DNA from: Intestinimonas timonensis
GTDB taxonomy: Bacteria > Bacillota > Clostridia > Oscillospirales > Oscillospiraceae
Reading direction: 5' to 3'
Length of the DNA stretch: 36,938 nt
Assembly: GCF_900626145.1 (NCBI RefSeq)
Contig: NZ_LR130835.1
Location: 66,010-102,947 of the forward strand
The notes below the pieces were generated by a model that saw nothing but the letters and a program-made list of their open reading frames with translations, had not been told where the DNA came from and did not search any database. Positions 1 through 9,066 of this stretch are shown here, piece by piece. How positions within the stretch are numbered: the first letter of the stretch is position 1; each line of letters begins with the position of its first letter. Made by a program: the position numbers and the translations under genes.

Positions 1-1
1 T

Positions 2-3000
2 GACGACTTCTCCGACAAGGATAAGATCGTCAACAAAGAGGCCGTTCAGATGCTCGTCGAGCTGGGCGTCATCAACGGCAAGGATACCGGCGACTTCGAT
101 CCCACCGGTATTGTCACCCGTGCCGAGATGGCCAAGATGATCTGCGTCGTCCTGAACGGCGGCAAGGATCCCAGCCTGGGCACCACCGTCACCAACAGCT
201 ACACCGATACCGTGGGTCACTGGGCTTCCGGTTACATTGAGTACTGCACCCAGCTTGGCATCGTGGCTGGCGACGGCGCTGGCAAGTTCAACCCCAACGC
301 CACCGTGACCGGCTCTGAGGCCGCCAAGATGCTGCTCGTCGCCATGGGCTACAAGTCCGAGGTCGAGGGCTTCACCGGCTCCAACTGGGCCATTGCTGTC
401 AATGTGCGCGCCAACCAGAAGGGTCTGTACTCCGACCTGAGCATCTCCGTGGACGAGGGCCTGACCCGTGACTCCGCCGCTCAGATGGTCTACAACGCTC
501 TGGATGCCGGCGTGGTCAGCTATGACTACACCCTGGTCACCGATGGTTCTTCCATCAGCTCCAGCCCCACCCTCATCGACAACAACAACAAGACCCTCCT
601 CGAGGACAAGTTCAACGCTGTGAAGGTCGAGGGTGTTGTGGTCGCCAATGAGTTTGCTAACCTGAGCTCCACCAGCACCAACAGCGATTACGCCAAGGGT
701 GTTGTGGGTTCCGCTCTGGACGAGGGCAAGACCAAGGTCATCATCACCAACGGCGATGACCAGAAGGTTTACACCGGCACCGAGACCTTCGCTGTCTCCT
801 CCGGCAAGGACGTTCTGGGCCGCTCCGTGGTGATCTATGTCAAGAAGGCCACCAACGCTGCCAAGGCTGAGGTCCTGGGCTCCGTCATCACCTCCACCGA
901 CAACAAGGTGGTCGTGGACTACAGCGGTGACTCCGTGAAGGACGTTGCTGATGACAACGATCTGAGCTTCACCAGCAGCACTCAGATCGCCTACAACTAC
1001 GCTTCCATGGCCGCCCTCACCGACACCTCCATTGGTTCTGCCGGTTACGAGAAGATCATTGTCGATACCGATGATGACGGCGATGTGGACTACGTCCTCT
1101 ACAACAACTATCAGCTGGGCAAGGTGACCAAGTACTCCACCTCCAGCGACGGCTCCATCACTGTTTCCCTGGCTTCCGGCTCCTACACCGTGGACGACAA
1201 GGTTGACGTGGTCGGCTTTGACGACGTGGCTAAGGACGACTATGTCATGGCTTCCTTCTTCGGCGGCAAGCTGTACGTCGAGGCTGTTGAGACTGTGACT
1301 GGCACCATCGAGGCCTACAAGAACAGCAGCAAGAACGACTTCACCACCAAGCTGACCATTGACGGCACCGACTACAACATCTCCAACGTGCCCACCTACA
1401 CCGGCACCGAGCTGTTCGCCGCCAACAAGACCTTCGTGGATGACACCGCCAGCCTGGACACCGAGGCTACCTTCTATCTCGACCAGCAGGGCTACATCGT
1501 GGCCACCGGCGAGGTCGTGGAGTCCGCCTACAACTTTGCCTATGTGATTGAGTCCTCTGATGCCACCCTGGAGGATCTGGTGAAGGTCGTCCTGTCTGAC
1601 GGCACCAAGGCTACCTACACCCTCAGCGACAAGAGCCCCGTGGATATCGACAATGTTGATGATGGCAACGTCTACGCCTACACCATTGACTCCAAGAAGG
1701 AGATCAAGCTGACTGCTGTCACCGACAACGGCACCTTCCAGCAGGACGCCACTTCCAGCGCCGCCTTTGAGAAGGGCAAGAGCACCATTACCGTCACCGG
1801 CAGCACCGCTCCCGCCAACGACGGCAAGTACTTTGCCAATAACAGCACCGCTTTCTTCTACGTGAACGGCGATAAGGTCGAGGTCTACACCGGCCGCGAT
1901 GCCGCTCCCAGCGTGAACAGCACCACCGGTGCTACCGTCGTCGTGAACCGCTCCGGCGCTGCCGCCGCTGTGGTGTTCGAGGGCGTGGTGGCCAAGGCCT
2001 CCGTGGGCGATCACATGTTCGTCTACAGCCTGGCCAACATCTCCAGCGACTACATCAACGCCAACGTGGTCCTCAACGGCAAGGACACCACCGAGACCGT
2101 GAAGATCGACGCCAGTGACAAGAACATCCTGAAGGCCGACACCCTGTACACCTACACCGTGAACAGCGACGGCTACTATGAGATCAACACCGTCACCGGC
2201 GAGGACTTTTACAAGACCAGCACTGTGTCCCGCGTCTACACCAACTCCGTCGTCACCACCGCTGGTGAGTATCTGATCAACGGCAACACCGTGGTCATCG
2301 ACAACGACGGCAACCCCGGCACTCCCGACGTGGCCCTGAAGGGCGCTCTGGCCAAGGGTGACGAGGTCCAGTTCCTGCTGGATGACGACACCATCGTGAT
2401 GATCGTGATCACCAAGCATGAGGCCGAGATTCCCACCCAGGGTGAGGTCAACGGCAATGTGACCGCTACCTTCTCCCTGAGCGGTGGCCTGAAGTTCTCC
2501 TGCACCAACGGCTACGTGCCCAGCGATGCTGAGAAGATCGCTGCTGCCAAGGCCGCTGTCGCCAAGGCTCTCGATGTGAACGCCTCCGACGTTACCGTTT
2601 CTGTCTCCGGCACCACTTGGACCGTCGGCGCTAACGGCAACAGCTGGAACGGCACTCCTGCCGAGAACACTGTCGCTGTTACCACTGCTGATCAGGACAC
2701 CCACCTGGCTTATACTGCCAACTGGAAGAACGACCCCACTTATGGTTGCTTCTATGATCTGGTCAACACCGGTTATGTGACCTTTGACGCCCAGATCTTT
2801 GCCACTGCCAACAATGCCATCACTGTCAGCGGCAAGGTCATTGCCACCGATGTTAACACCAAGGTTCCCGGCTTTGGCACCAATCCTGCCAACCCCACCG
2901 AGACCATTAAGAATCTGTACTGCACCGGCGGTTCTGCTACCTCTCAGAACAACCTGGGCGATTCCACCAAGTTTGCTGTCATCGCTCTCTACGATGCGGC

Positions 3001-3109
3001 TGACGGTGGTTCCGCCAAGTACGTTCTGGTTGGTAACGACGGCCCTGCCACTACCACTGTCACTGTTGGTTCCACCCAGTACACCATCACTTGGGATCTG
3101 ACCTGGTAA
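2..3109 (+). CDS. SLH-domain cell-surface (S-layer-type) protein, 5' truncated by window edge
   Basis: The open frame is already running at base 2 (DDFSDKDKIVNKEAV), so the start codon and signal peptide lie outside the window; the ATG at 50 is internal. Three S-layer homology repeats follow in about the first 190 residues; VTRAEMAKMI in the first is typical SLH sequence. SLH repeats anchor proteins to pyruvylated secondary wall polymer. The remaining ~830 residues are Thr/Ser/Asp/Val-rich and beta-type, as in S-layer passenger regions, with no enzyme motif seen. Codon use is strongly biased (GCC, ACC, AAC, AAG, CTG), which suggests high expression. The N-terminal region closely resembles the SLH protein at 16305-19160 (shared stretches DDFSDKD and DPTGIVTRAEM). 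About 200 C-terminal residues (from ~2430) have no obvious counterpart there. The gene ends in TAA just before a shared bidirectional terminator. Confidence 0.9.
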   Translation, partial: DDFSDKDKIVNKEAVQMLVELGVINGKDTGDFDPTGIVTRAEMAKMICVVLNGGKDPSLGTTVTNSYTDTVGHWASGYIEYCTQLGIVAGDGAGKFNPNATVTGSEAAKMLLVAMGYKSEVEGFTGSNWAIAVNVRANQKGLYSDLSISVDEGLTRDSAAQMVYNALDAGVVSYDYTLVTDGSSISSSPTLIDNNNKTLLEDKFNAVKVEGVVVANEFANLSSTSTNSDYAKGVVGSALDEGKTKVIITNGDDQKVYTGTETFAVSSGKDVLGRSVVIYVKKATNAAKAEVLGSVITSTDNKVVVDYSGDSVKDVADDNDLSFTSSTQIAYNYASMAALTDTSIGSAGYEKIIVDTDDDGDVDYVLYNNYQLGKVTKYSTSSDGSITVSLASGSYTVDDKVDVVGFDDVAKDDYVMASFFGGKLYVEAVETVTGTIEAYKNSSKNDFTTKLTIDGTDYNISNVPTYTGTELFAANKTFVDDTASLDTEATFYLDQQGYIVATGEVVESAYNFAYVIESSDATLEDLVKVVLSDGTKATYTLSDKSPVDIDNVDDGNVYAYTIDSKKEIKLTAVTDNGTFQQDATSSAAFEKGKSTITVTGSTAPANDGKYFANNSTAFFYVNGDKVEVYTGRDAAPSVNSTTGATVVVNRSGAAAAVVFEGVVAKASVGDHMFVYSLANISSDYINANVVLNGKDTTETVKIDASDKNILKADTLYTYTVNSDGYYEINTVTGEDFYKTSTVSRVYTNSVVTTAGEYLINGNTVVIDNDGNPGTPDVALKGALAKGDEVQFLLDDDTIVMIVITKHEAEIPTQGEVNGNVTATFSLSGGLKFSCTNGYVPSDAEKIAAAKAAVAKALDVNASDVTVSVSGTTWTVGANGNSWNGTPAENTVAVTTADQDTHLAYTANWKNDPTYGCFYDLVNTGYVTFDAQIFATANNAITVSGKVIATDVNTKVPGFGTNPANPTETIKNLYCTGGSATSQNNLGDSTKFAVIALYDAADGGSAKYVLVGNDGPATTTVTVGSTQYTITWDLTW

Positions 3110-3140
3110 TTTAAATTGCCACTCTTCAAGTGAAAAGAAA

Positions 3141-3173
3141 GAGGACCCCGGCTTATGGCCGGGGTCCTCTTCT
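3141..3173. terminator. Bidirectional intrinsic terminator
   Basis: A perfect 12-bp stem (3141-3152 with 3158-3169, loop TTATG) lies between the convergent SLH gene and tail-fibre-like gene. A T-rich tract follows on the plus strand and A-rich sequence precedes it, giving T-rich sequence on the minus strand, so it can serve both genes. The stem core GAGGACCCCGG recurs in the terminator at 16236-16271. Confidence 0.85.
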
Positions 3174-3187
3174 ATACTTTTGTACAC

Positions 3188-4207
3188 TTAAATCCACAGT
3201 ATTCCATAATCAAATATCTCCATCGTGTTCTCAGTGTCACCTAATGTTGCCGTAAGTACGATACGGAACTGGCCTTCCAAAAAGCTGTGGTCCAAATAGA
3301 AAGATGCTTCTGTGCATGCCTTGCGGTTGAGTGGTTCCACTGCGGCCTTCTGCCCGCCGGGCATCAGGTTCTGCACCTCATCACCCTCCCGCTGAACGCT
3401 GAGTGAAACGCTTCCACCCTGATGCCGCACCCAAGCTCTTAGTCCATCGCTGGCCGGAAGGCCGGACTGTGTTTGACAGACCGTCCCGCTGCTGCCTGAG
3501 ACAGGTGTCACATACAATGTCCCAGCCAACGATCCGGCCCGGTCACCGCCAGTAATCCAAAAATGGGTGCTTGGTGCTTCCAGCGTAAAGGTAAAGATGT
3601 CTCCCGTGCTCAAACCTACGGCTTCGGGAAATGTGATCCTGAATTCCTTCGTCTGGTCACGGCTTAGTCCACTTAACTCATATTGTCCAGACAAGACATC
3701 CTCACCATTGCGGGTAAAGTGGTACGGCATGTATTCGGCACTGCTCATAGCGACGTCTGTATATACCTGAAAGGTAAATCCAGTCGCATAGCCCGTTCCC
3801 TCTGCTGTCTTGCTTTCCGTCACACCGGAGGTCCGCGTGGATTGACTACCATACGGATAACTCACGTTCCCCTGTCCCGTCCGTCCAAGAATAAGGCTCC
3901 CACTGTTCAACAGGAGCGATGCACTTAGTTCACGGTCCACTTCTCCCACGAACCCATCAAAAATCAGTGCCTTTTTATACCCGGTGTACTTTCCCTCATA
4001 GTCGTTTTGCAGCAGCAGGTTGCAGAGGTTATAATTTATCGTCTCCAGCCTGGTACGCACCCGACCGGTTTCTGCCGTCGCCCTGTCCTCCGCCGCCTTC
4101 AGGGCGGCATCTAGCTTCTCGTTGTCCTGATTGAATTCCTCACGCAAAAACTTGTCCGACCGCTGCCACTGACACAGTCCATAATTCGCGGTGTATCCGC
4201 TTGCCAT
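3188..4207 (-). CDS. Tail-fibre-like hypothetical protein (copy A)
   Basis: 339 residues, function unknown. The N-terminus (MASGYTANYGLCQWQ, then LREEFNQDNEKLDAAL) resembles the start of phage tail-fibre/receptor-binding proteins, where an N-x-D-N-x-K-I/L-D-A-A-L motif leads into a short coiled coil; here the helix runs to about residue 65. The rest looks beta-rich. No signal peptide or membrane segment is seen. It is a paralogue of 15209-16225, nearly identical over the first 40 residues and divergent later. The start is set at ATG 4207: a GAGGAGGG Shine-Dalgarno sits at the right distance, and the upstream in-frame ATG at 4246 has none. The ATG overlapping the SD is out of frame here, which supports the same MASG start in both copies. 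No phage genes surround it. It faces an SLH gene across a shared terminator. A structural role at the cell surface is only an inference. Confidence 0.7.
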   Translation of the reverse strand: MASGYTANYGLCQWQRSDKFLREEFNQDNEKLDAALKAAEDRATAETGRVRTRLETINYNLCNLLLQNDYEGKYTGYKKALIFDGFVGEVDRELSASLLLNSGSLILGRTGQGNVSYPYGSQSTRTSGVTESKTAEGTGYATGFTFQVYTDVAMSSAEYMPYHFTRNGEDVLSGQYELSGLSRDQTKEFRITFPEAVGLSTGDIFTFTLEAPSTHFWITGGDRAGSLAGTLYVTPVSGSSGTVCQTQSGLPASDGLRAWVRHQGGSVSLSVQREGDEVQNLMPGGQKAAVEPLNRKACTEASFYLDHSFLEGQFRIVLTATLGDTENTMEIFDYGILWI

Positions 4208-4330
4208 TTTGCATCCCTCCTCATAGAAGGGTGCTCCGGCGGCCAAAGTTGCACCTGTAATAAATCACCAGAAATCACCCTGCCGTTCCGCCGGTCCCGG
4301 TCCCATAACCTGGACCTGAAAAGAAAAACA

Positions 4331-4375
4331 AAGACAAAAACAGCCCCGCCATCTCCCATGGGAGACAGCGGGGCT
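4331..4375 (-). terminator. Intrinsic terminator of the phosphoglucomutase gene
   Basis: Read on the minus strand, an AGCCCCGC/GCGGGGCT stem (4342-4349 with 4368-4375), continued by TCTCC/GGAGA, is followed by a TTTTTGTCTTTG tract. It lies just past the stop codon at 4395. Confidence 0.8.
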
Positions 4376-4394
4376 ATCGTTTTTTGGTCAGTGC

Positions 4395-6122
4395 TCAGCC
4401 CTTGAGGGATTCCGCCCAGACGACGTATTTGGCCACCTTCTCGTCGCACTCGGCCTGAGTCACGCCGTTAGCCAGGATGTAGACCTTGACCTTAGGCTCG
4501 GTGCCGGAGGGACGGACGATGAGGCTGGTGCCGTCGGCCATCTCGTAGCGCAGCACGTTGGAGCCGGAGAGCTCCATGGTGGACTTGGCGCCATCGGAGA
4601 CGTTGACCACGGATCCGTCCTTGTAGTCCTTCTGCTGGAGGACCCCAACGCCGGAGATCTCCACCGGGGGGTGCTCCCGCAGGCCGGCCATTAGATCGGC
4701 CATCTTCTTGAGGCCGTCCAGACCGGGCATGACCAGGTTCAGAGTCTTCTCGGCGTAGAAGCCGTACTTCTCATAGCACTTCTGGAGGGCGTCGTACAGG
4801 GTCATGCCCTGTCCGGCGTACCAGGCCGCCATCTCGGTGAGGCACAGAGCGGCGGTCACCGCATCCTTGTCCCGGACGTAGTCGCCCAGCATATAGCCGT
4901 AGCTCTCCTCGTAGGCGAAGATCACCTTGCCCTCGCCGGCGTTCTCCAGCTTGTCCTTCTTCTCGGCCAGGAACTTGAAGCCGGTGAAGGTGTCATAGCA
5001 GGCAAGGCCGTTGGTCTCGGCCACCTTCCGGGCCATCTCGGTGGTGACGATGGTCTTGAGGGCCACCGGCTTTTCCGGCATCTTGCCGGTGCGCTGCTTG
5101 GCACCGATGAGGTAGTCCAGCAGCAGTACGCCGGTCTGGTTGCCGGTGATGGTGACATACTCGCCCTTGTCGTTCTTCACCATGATACCCACACGGTCGG
5201 CGTCGGGGTCGGAGCCCAGAATGAAGTCGGCGCCCTCCTTCTTGGCCAGGTCCACCGCCAGATAGAAGCCCTCGGGGTTCTCCGGGTTGGGGGAGACCAC
5301 GGTGGGGAAGTTGCCGTCCACCACCATCTGCTCAGGCACGCAGATGACGTGCTTCATGCCCAGACGCTTGAGCACCTCGGGGATGAGCTTGTAGCCGGTG
5401 CCGTGGAAGGGGGTGTAGATCATCTTGAAGGTGTCGGCCACCTTCTCCACCGCCGCCTTGTCGTTGACCTGGCCCATGACGTTGGAGAGGAACTTCTCAT
5501 CGGTCTCCGCCCCCATGAGGGTGATCAGGCCACTCTTCACCGCCTCATCATAGTCCATGCGGACGATGGAGTCGAAGAGGTCCAGCTCGGCCATCTTCTT
5601 GGCGATGGCGTCGGCGTGGTGGGGGGGCAGCTGGGCGCCGTCCTGCCAGTAGACCTTGTAGCCGTTGTACTCCTTGGGGTTGTGGCTGGCGGTGACGTTG
5701 ACGCCGGCGATGCAGTGGTACTCGCGGACGGCGAAGGACACCTCAGGGGTGGGGCGCAGGGACTCGAAGAGCCGCACCTTGATGCCGTTGCCCGCCATGA
5801 CGCAGGCCGTCTCCTTGGCGAACTCAGCGGAGTGGTTGCGGCAGTCGAAGCAGACGGCCACGCCACGCTCCATGGCCTCCTTCCCCTCGGCCTTGATGAC
5901 CTCGGCAAAGGCCTGGGTGGCGTGGCGGATCACATGGACGTTCATCTGGTGCAGACCCACGCACATGGTGCCGCGAAGACCGGCGGTGCCGAACTCCAGG
6001 GGTGCGAAGAAACGGCTTTCGATCTCCTTTTCGTCGCCGGAAATGCTCTCCAGCTCGGCCTTCTCCTCGGAGGACAGGGCGGGGCTGTGGAGCCACTTTT
6101 CATATGTATCTCGGTAGGACAT
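4395..6122 (-). CDS. pgcA: Phosphoglucomutase/phosphomannomutase family protein
   Basis: 575 residues, full length for the bacterial alpha-D-phosphohexomutase family that interconverts glucose 1-phosphate and glucose 6-phosphate (or the mannose equivalents). All four family signatures are visible: the phosphoserine loop TASHNP (Ser146), the metal loop GSDPDADR (Asp305, Asp307, Asp309), the sugar-binding loop EESYGYM (about 405-411) and the phosphate-binding loop RPSGTEP near residue 548. The cytosolic product would supply nucleotide sugars for wall polysaccharides, which fits the envelope genes nearby. The gene has its own promoter (6155-6184) and terminator. The choice between glucose and mannose cannot be made from sequence; the similarity looks closest to PgcA of Bacillus. 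Confidence 0.92.
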   Translation of the reverse strand: MSYRDTYEKWLHSPALSSEEKAELESISGDEKEIESRFFAPLEFGTAGLRGTMCVGLHQMNVHVIRHATQAFAEVIKAEGKEAMERGVAVCFDCRNHSAEFAKETACVMAGNGIKVRLFESLRPTPEVSFAVREYHCIAGVNVTASHNPKEYNGYKVYWQDGAQLPPHHADAIAKKMAELDLFDSIVRMDYDEAVKSGLITLMGAETDEKFLSNVMGQVNDKAAVEKVADTFKMIYTPFHGTGYKLIPEVLKRLGMKHVICVPEQMVVDGNFPTVVSPNPENPEGFYLAVDLAKKEGADFILGSDPDADRVGIMVKNDKGEYVTITGNQTGVLLLDYLIGAKQRTGKMPEKPVALKTIVTTEMARKVAETNGLACYDTFTGFKFLAEKKDKLENAGEGKVIFAYEESYGYMLGDYVRDKDAVTAALCLTEMAAWYAGQGMTLYDALQKCYEKYGFYAEKTLNLVMPGLDGLKKMADLMAGLREHPPVEISGVGVLQQKDYKDGSVVNVSDGAKSTMELSGSNVLRYEMADGTSLIVRPSGTEPKVKVYILANGVTQAECDEKVAKYVVWAESLKG

Positions 6123-6154
6123 TGGAAGAACCTCCCATCATCTTTGTTGTCAAA

Positions 6155-6184
6155 ATTATAACACAATTCCAAGGGGAACTACAA
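6155..6184 (-). promoter_or_regulatory. Sigma-A-type promoter of the phosphoglucomutase gene
   Basis: On the minus strand, TTGTAG (6179-6184), an 18-bp spacer and TATAAT (6155-6160) preceded by TGT (extended -10). It lies about 35 bp upstream of the start codon. Confidence 0.65.
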
Positions 6185-6218
6185 TGGTTATTTGTTGAAA
6201 CCTGACAGAGCGGCGGCT

Positions 6219-6701
6219 TCATTTGTGGTAATCGGAGCCCTCATTGATCTTGAAGGCCCGGTAGACCTGCTCCAGCAGCATGACCCGGGCCAGGTGGTGG
6301 GGGAAGGTCATGGGAGACATGGACAGCTTCACCCAGGCCTGGGCCTTCAGAGAGGGGTGGAGGCCGTAGGAGCTGCCGATGAGAAAGACCAGGTGCTTGG
6401 CGCTGCTCAGGCTCCAGTCGGACACCAGCTTGGCCAAGTCCTCACTGGAGCAGAGCTTTCCCTCCACGCACAGGGCCACCAGACTGGAGTTGGGGGGCAG
6501 CTTGGCCCGGACGGCGGCGGCCTCCTTCTCCAGGGCGGCGTCGATCTGGGCCCGGGAGGGAGACTTGGGTAAGCGCTCCTCGGGGAGCTCCGTCAGGGTG
6601 AGGCGGCAGTAGCCCCCCAGCCGCTTGACGTACTCCGCCGCCGCCTCGGTATAGAATTTCTCCTTCAGCTTTCCCACGCAGAGGATGTGTACGTCCAGCA
6701 T
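6219..6701 (-). CDS. rlmH: 23S rRNA (pseudouridine-1915-N3)-methyltransferase RlmH
   Basis: 160 residues, the usual length of this SPOUT-fold methyltransferase, which methylates pseudouridine 1915 in helix 69 of 23S rRNA using SAM. Diagnostic sequences are the N-terminal strand VHILCVGKLKEKFY, the SAM-binding loop FLIGSSYGLHP (family usually GGAxG; here GSSYG) and the C-terminal knot MTFPHHLARVMLLEQVYRAF ending in YHK. It begins 10 bp after walJ, so the two are probably one transcript; this pair also sits in the wal neighbourhood of other Bacillota. No terminator is visible downstream, so read-through into the phosphoglucomutase gene is possible. Confidence 0.93.
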   Translation of the reverse strand: MLDVHILCVGKLKEKFYTEAAAEYVKRLGGYCRLTLTELPEERLPKSPSRAQIDAALEKEAAAVRAKLPPNSSLVALCVEGKLCSSEDLAKLVSDWSLSSAKHLVFLIGSSYGLHPSLKAQAWVKLSMSPMTFPHHLARVMLLEQVYRAFKINEGSDYHK

Positions 6702-6711
6702 GGCGGCCTCC

Positions 6712-7497
6712 TTATACAGTATAGACGGGTCCGGTCTGGTCCCGGGGGGCCACCGCCAGGGTGAGGCCCGGTTCCCAGGCGCCGTGGGCGCTCAGAATGG
6801 CGCTGACGGCGTCAAAGGCCCGCTGGGGAGTGTTGTTCTCCCTGGACAGGTGGGCCAGCACCACGGCCCGGGCACCGCCATCCACGGCGGAGAGGGCCAG
6901 GGCGCCCCCGTCCTCATTGGACAGGTGGCCCTTCTCCCCCAGGATGCGGGCCTGGAGATAGTAGGGGTAGGGGCCGGATCGGACCCAGTCGGGGTCGTGG
7001 TTGGCCTCCACCAGCACTAGCTGGGCCCCCGCCATGCCGTTGCGGACGGCCTCGGTGACCACACCCAGGTCGGTGACCAGGGCGGCCTTCCGGTTCCCGC
7101 TGGAGAAGGCGAAGCCCATCGGTTCCGCGGCATCGTGGGAGATGGGGAAGGTCTCCACATCCAGACCGCCCACAGTGAAGCTGCTCCCCGGGGCGCAGGT
7201 CCGGACCACGTCCTCCAGAGCGGCAATGCGATAGCATAGCTGCCGGGCGGTGCCGGGGCTGGTGTAGACCGGCAGCCGGAACCGCTTATGTAGGGTGGCA
7301 AGGCCAGAGATGTGGTCGGCGTGCTCATGGGTGATGAGGATGCCGGCAAGGGACTCCGGCGGGATGTTCAGCCCAGCCAAGGCAGTACAGATCCGGCGGC
7401 AGGAGATGCCCACGTCCAGCAGCAGATGGGTCTCCCCATCGGAGAGCAGGACGCAGTTGCCGGAGGAGCCGCTGGCCAGTGTAGTCAATGTCAGCAA
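6712..7497 (-). CDS. walJ: MBL-fold metallo-hydrolase, WalJ/YycJ family
   Basis: 261 residues with the metallo-beta-lactamase motif THEHADH (about residues 55-61) that binds two metal ions, and the family-typical opening LASGSSGNCVLL. WalJ/YycJ proteins are encoded in WalRK loci of Bacillota and are linked to coordinating wall synthesis with replication; they resemble 5' exonucleases. The start appears to be TTG at 7497 with GGGAG about 9 bases upstream; there is no nearby in-frame ATG that would keep the first beta strand. Unlike the usual walRKHIJ order, the gene is on the opposite strand from walRK, with murA between them, and is paired with rlmH. Confidence 0.88.
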   Translation of the reverse strand: MLTLTTLASGSSGNCVLLSDGETHLLLDVGISCRRICTALAGLNIPPESLAGILITHEHADHISGLATLHKRFRLPVYTSPGTARQLCYRIAALEDVVRTCAPGSSFTVGGLDVETFPISHDAAEPMGFAFSSGNRKAALVTDLGVVTEAVRNGMAGAQLVLVEANHDPDWVRSGPYPYYLQARILGEKGHLSNEDGGALALSAVDGGARAVVLAHLSRENNTPQRAFDAVSAILSAHGAWEPGLTLAVAPRDQTGPVYTV

Positions 7498-7544
7498 CGG
7501 TGATCGCTCCCAGTGTTCATATCGGTAAGTTCAGCGCAAAAGCG

Positions 7545-7580
7545 CAAAAAACATGGGCGGCGGATCACATACCGCCGCCC
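7545..7580 (-). terminator. Intrinsic terminator after murA
   Basis: A GGGCGGCGG/CCGCCGCCC stem (7555-7563 with 7572-7580), then six T residues on the minus strand. It separates murA from walJ, so walJ-rlmH needs its own promoter or read-through. Confidence 0.8.
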
Positions 7581-7593
7581 TCGTGTTCGATTC

Positions 7594-8895
7594 TCAGCCC
7601 ACGGAGGCCTGGGCCTTCTCCTCGTCCGGGGTGACCACCACGCGGATATCGGCGCCCACGCCGGAGAGCTTGCGGACGATGTCCTCATAGCCCCGCTCGA
7701 TATAGTGAATGCAGTCCACCTCGGTGGTGCCCTGGGCGGCCAGACCGGCGATGACCATGGCGGCGCCGGCCCGGAGGTCACAGGCCTGCACCGGCGCGCC
7801 GGTGAGCTTGTCCACCCCTTCAATGACGGCGATCTTGCCGTCCACCTGCACCTGAGCGCCCATGCGGCGGATCTCATCCACATAGCGGTAGCGGCTGTCC
7901 CAGACGCCCTCGGTGATGACACTGGTGCCCTCCGCCATGCACAGTGCCACGGCGATCTGAGGCTGCATGTCGGTGGGGAAGCCGGGGTAGGGCAGGGTCT
8001 TCACATTGGTGCGGGTGAGCCGGCGGTTGGGGTCCCGGCGAACCAGTACGGAGTCGTCGGATTCCTCCACCTCCACCCCCATCTCCACCAGCTTGGCGGT
8101 GATGCAGTCCAGGTGCTTGGGAATCACGTTCTTGATGCGGACCTCGCCGCCGGCAGCGGCCACGGCAGCCATATAGGTGCCCGCCTCGATCTGGTCGGGG
8201 ATGATGGAGTAGGTGCCGCCGCTCAGGCGGTCCACGCCCCGGATTTTGATGACATCGGTGCCGGCGCCCATAATGTCGGCACCCATGGAGTTGAGGAAGT
8301 TGGCCAGATCCACGATGTGGGGCTCCTTGGCGGCATTTTCAATGATGGTCATGCCCTTGGCCAGCACGGCGGCCAGCATGATGTTCATGGTGGCGCCCAC
8401 GGAGACGATGTCCAGATAGACCTGACCGCCCTGGAGACGGCCGCCCTGGGCCTTGGCGTTGATATAGCCGCCGCTCACGTCCACATCGGCCCCCATGGCG
8501 ACAAAGCCCTTGATGTGCTGGTCGATAGGCCGGGCGCCCAGGTGGCAGCCGCCCGGCGGCGGCACCTGGGAGGAGCCGAACCGGCCCAGCAGGGCACCGA
8601 TGAGATAATAGGAGGCCCGAATCTGTCGGGCCATCACGTCGGGTACCTTGGCGTTGCGGATGTGGGTACAGTCGATGTCCACCGTGGTTCGGTCCACGGT
8701 GCGCACATCGGCGCCCAGCTCCTGGAGGATCTTCAAAAGAAGGGTCACGTCGCTGATCTGGGGAATGTTCTCGATCCGGCACACACCGTCCACCAGCAGG
8801 GCGGCGGGAATGATAGCCACCGCGGCGTTTTTGGCGCCGCTGATCTCGATCTCTCCGTACAGCGGTCTGCCCCCGTGAATCACATACTTCGTCAA
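7594..8895 (-). CDS. murA: UDP-N-acetylglucosamine 1-carboxyvinyltransferase MurA
   Basis: 433 residues, full length. MurA transfers enolpyruvate from PEP to UDP-GlcNAc, the first committed step of peptidoglycan synthesis, in the cytosol. Visible hallmarks: SGAKNA with Lys22/Asn23 that bind substrate, and the catalytic loop PPPGGCHLGARPID with Cys117, the residue alkylated by fosfomycin. The usual Ala after this Cys is His here, a conservative variation within the family. The start is TTG at 8895 with GAAGG 7-8 bases upstream; the encoded MTKYVIHGG aligns with the normal N-terminus. Many Bacillota carry two MurA paralogues; only one is in this window. A strong promoter (9031-9059) and a possible WalR box lie upstream. 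Confidence 0.95.
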   Translation of the reverse strand: MTKYVIHGGRPLYGEIEISGAKNAAVAIIPAALLVDGVCRIENIPQISDVTLLLKILQELGADVRTVDRTTVDIDCTHIRNAKVPDVMARQIRASYYLIGALLGRFGSSQVPPPGGCHLGARPIDQHIKGFVAMGADVDVSGGYINAKAQGGRLQGGQVYLDIVSVGATMNIMLAAVLAKGMTIIENAAKEPHIVDLANFLNSMGADIMGAGTDVIKIRGVDRLSGGTYSIIPDQIEAGTYMAAVAAAGGEVRIKNVIPKHLDCITAKLVEMGVEVEESDDSVLVRRDPNRRLTRTNVKTLPYPGFPTDMQPQIAVALCMAEGTSVITEGVWDSRYRYVDEIRRMGAQVQVDGKIAVIEGVDKLTGAPVQACDLRAGAAMVIAGLAAQGTTEVDCIHYIERGYEDIVRKLSGVGADIRVVVTPDEEKAQASVG

Positions 8896-8994
8896 AACCG
8901 CACCTTCTATTCTCCTCGCACCCTCCGGCTCGCCGAAAGGGGCGCGTCAAGGGCCGGGAAATGGTCCTAGGCCCGGTAAATGTTTCTTTTACAG

Positions 8995-9016
8995 GCGGGC
9001 GCTCACAGGTGCCCGC
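8995..9016. other. Hairpin in the murA leader
   Basis: GCGGGC (8995-9000) pairs with GCCCGC (9011-9016) about 100 bases upstream of the murA start, within the transcript expected from the promoter at 9031-9059. No T-run follows on either strand, so it is not a terminator. Any leader function is unknown. The rest of the 302-bp murA-NUDIX gap holds the two promoters and the WalR-box candidate. Confidence 0.35.
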
Positions 9017-9030
9017 TCCGATGCGACAAT

Positions 9031-9059
9031 ATTATACCATCCCTAGTATGTAAAAGCAA
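9031..9059 (-). promoter_or_regulatory. Sigma-A promoter of murA
   Basis: On the minus strand, TTGCTT (9054-9059), a 17-bp spacer and a consensus TATAAT (9031-9036) preceded by TGG (extended -10). The untranslated leader would be about 130 bases. Confidence 0.75.
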
Positions 9060-9066
9060 AAGAAAT

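Noticed and set aside
3188..4207. Prophage remnant, suggested by the tail-fibre-like proteins
   Set aside because: No other phage genes, integrase or attachment sites lie around either copy, and both are flanked by housekeeping genes.
7513..8970. 485-codon plus-strand open frame antisense to murA
   Set aside because: murA on the other strand is unambiguous; this frame has shadow-type composition and no start signals.
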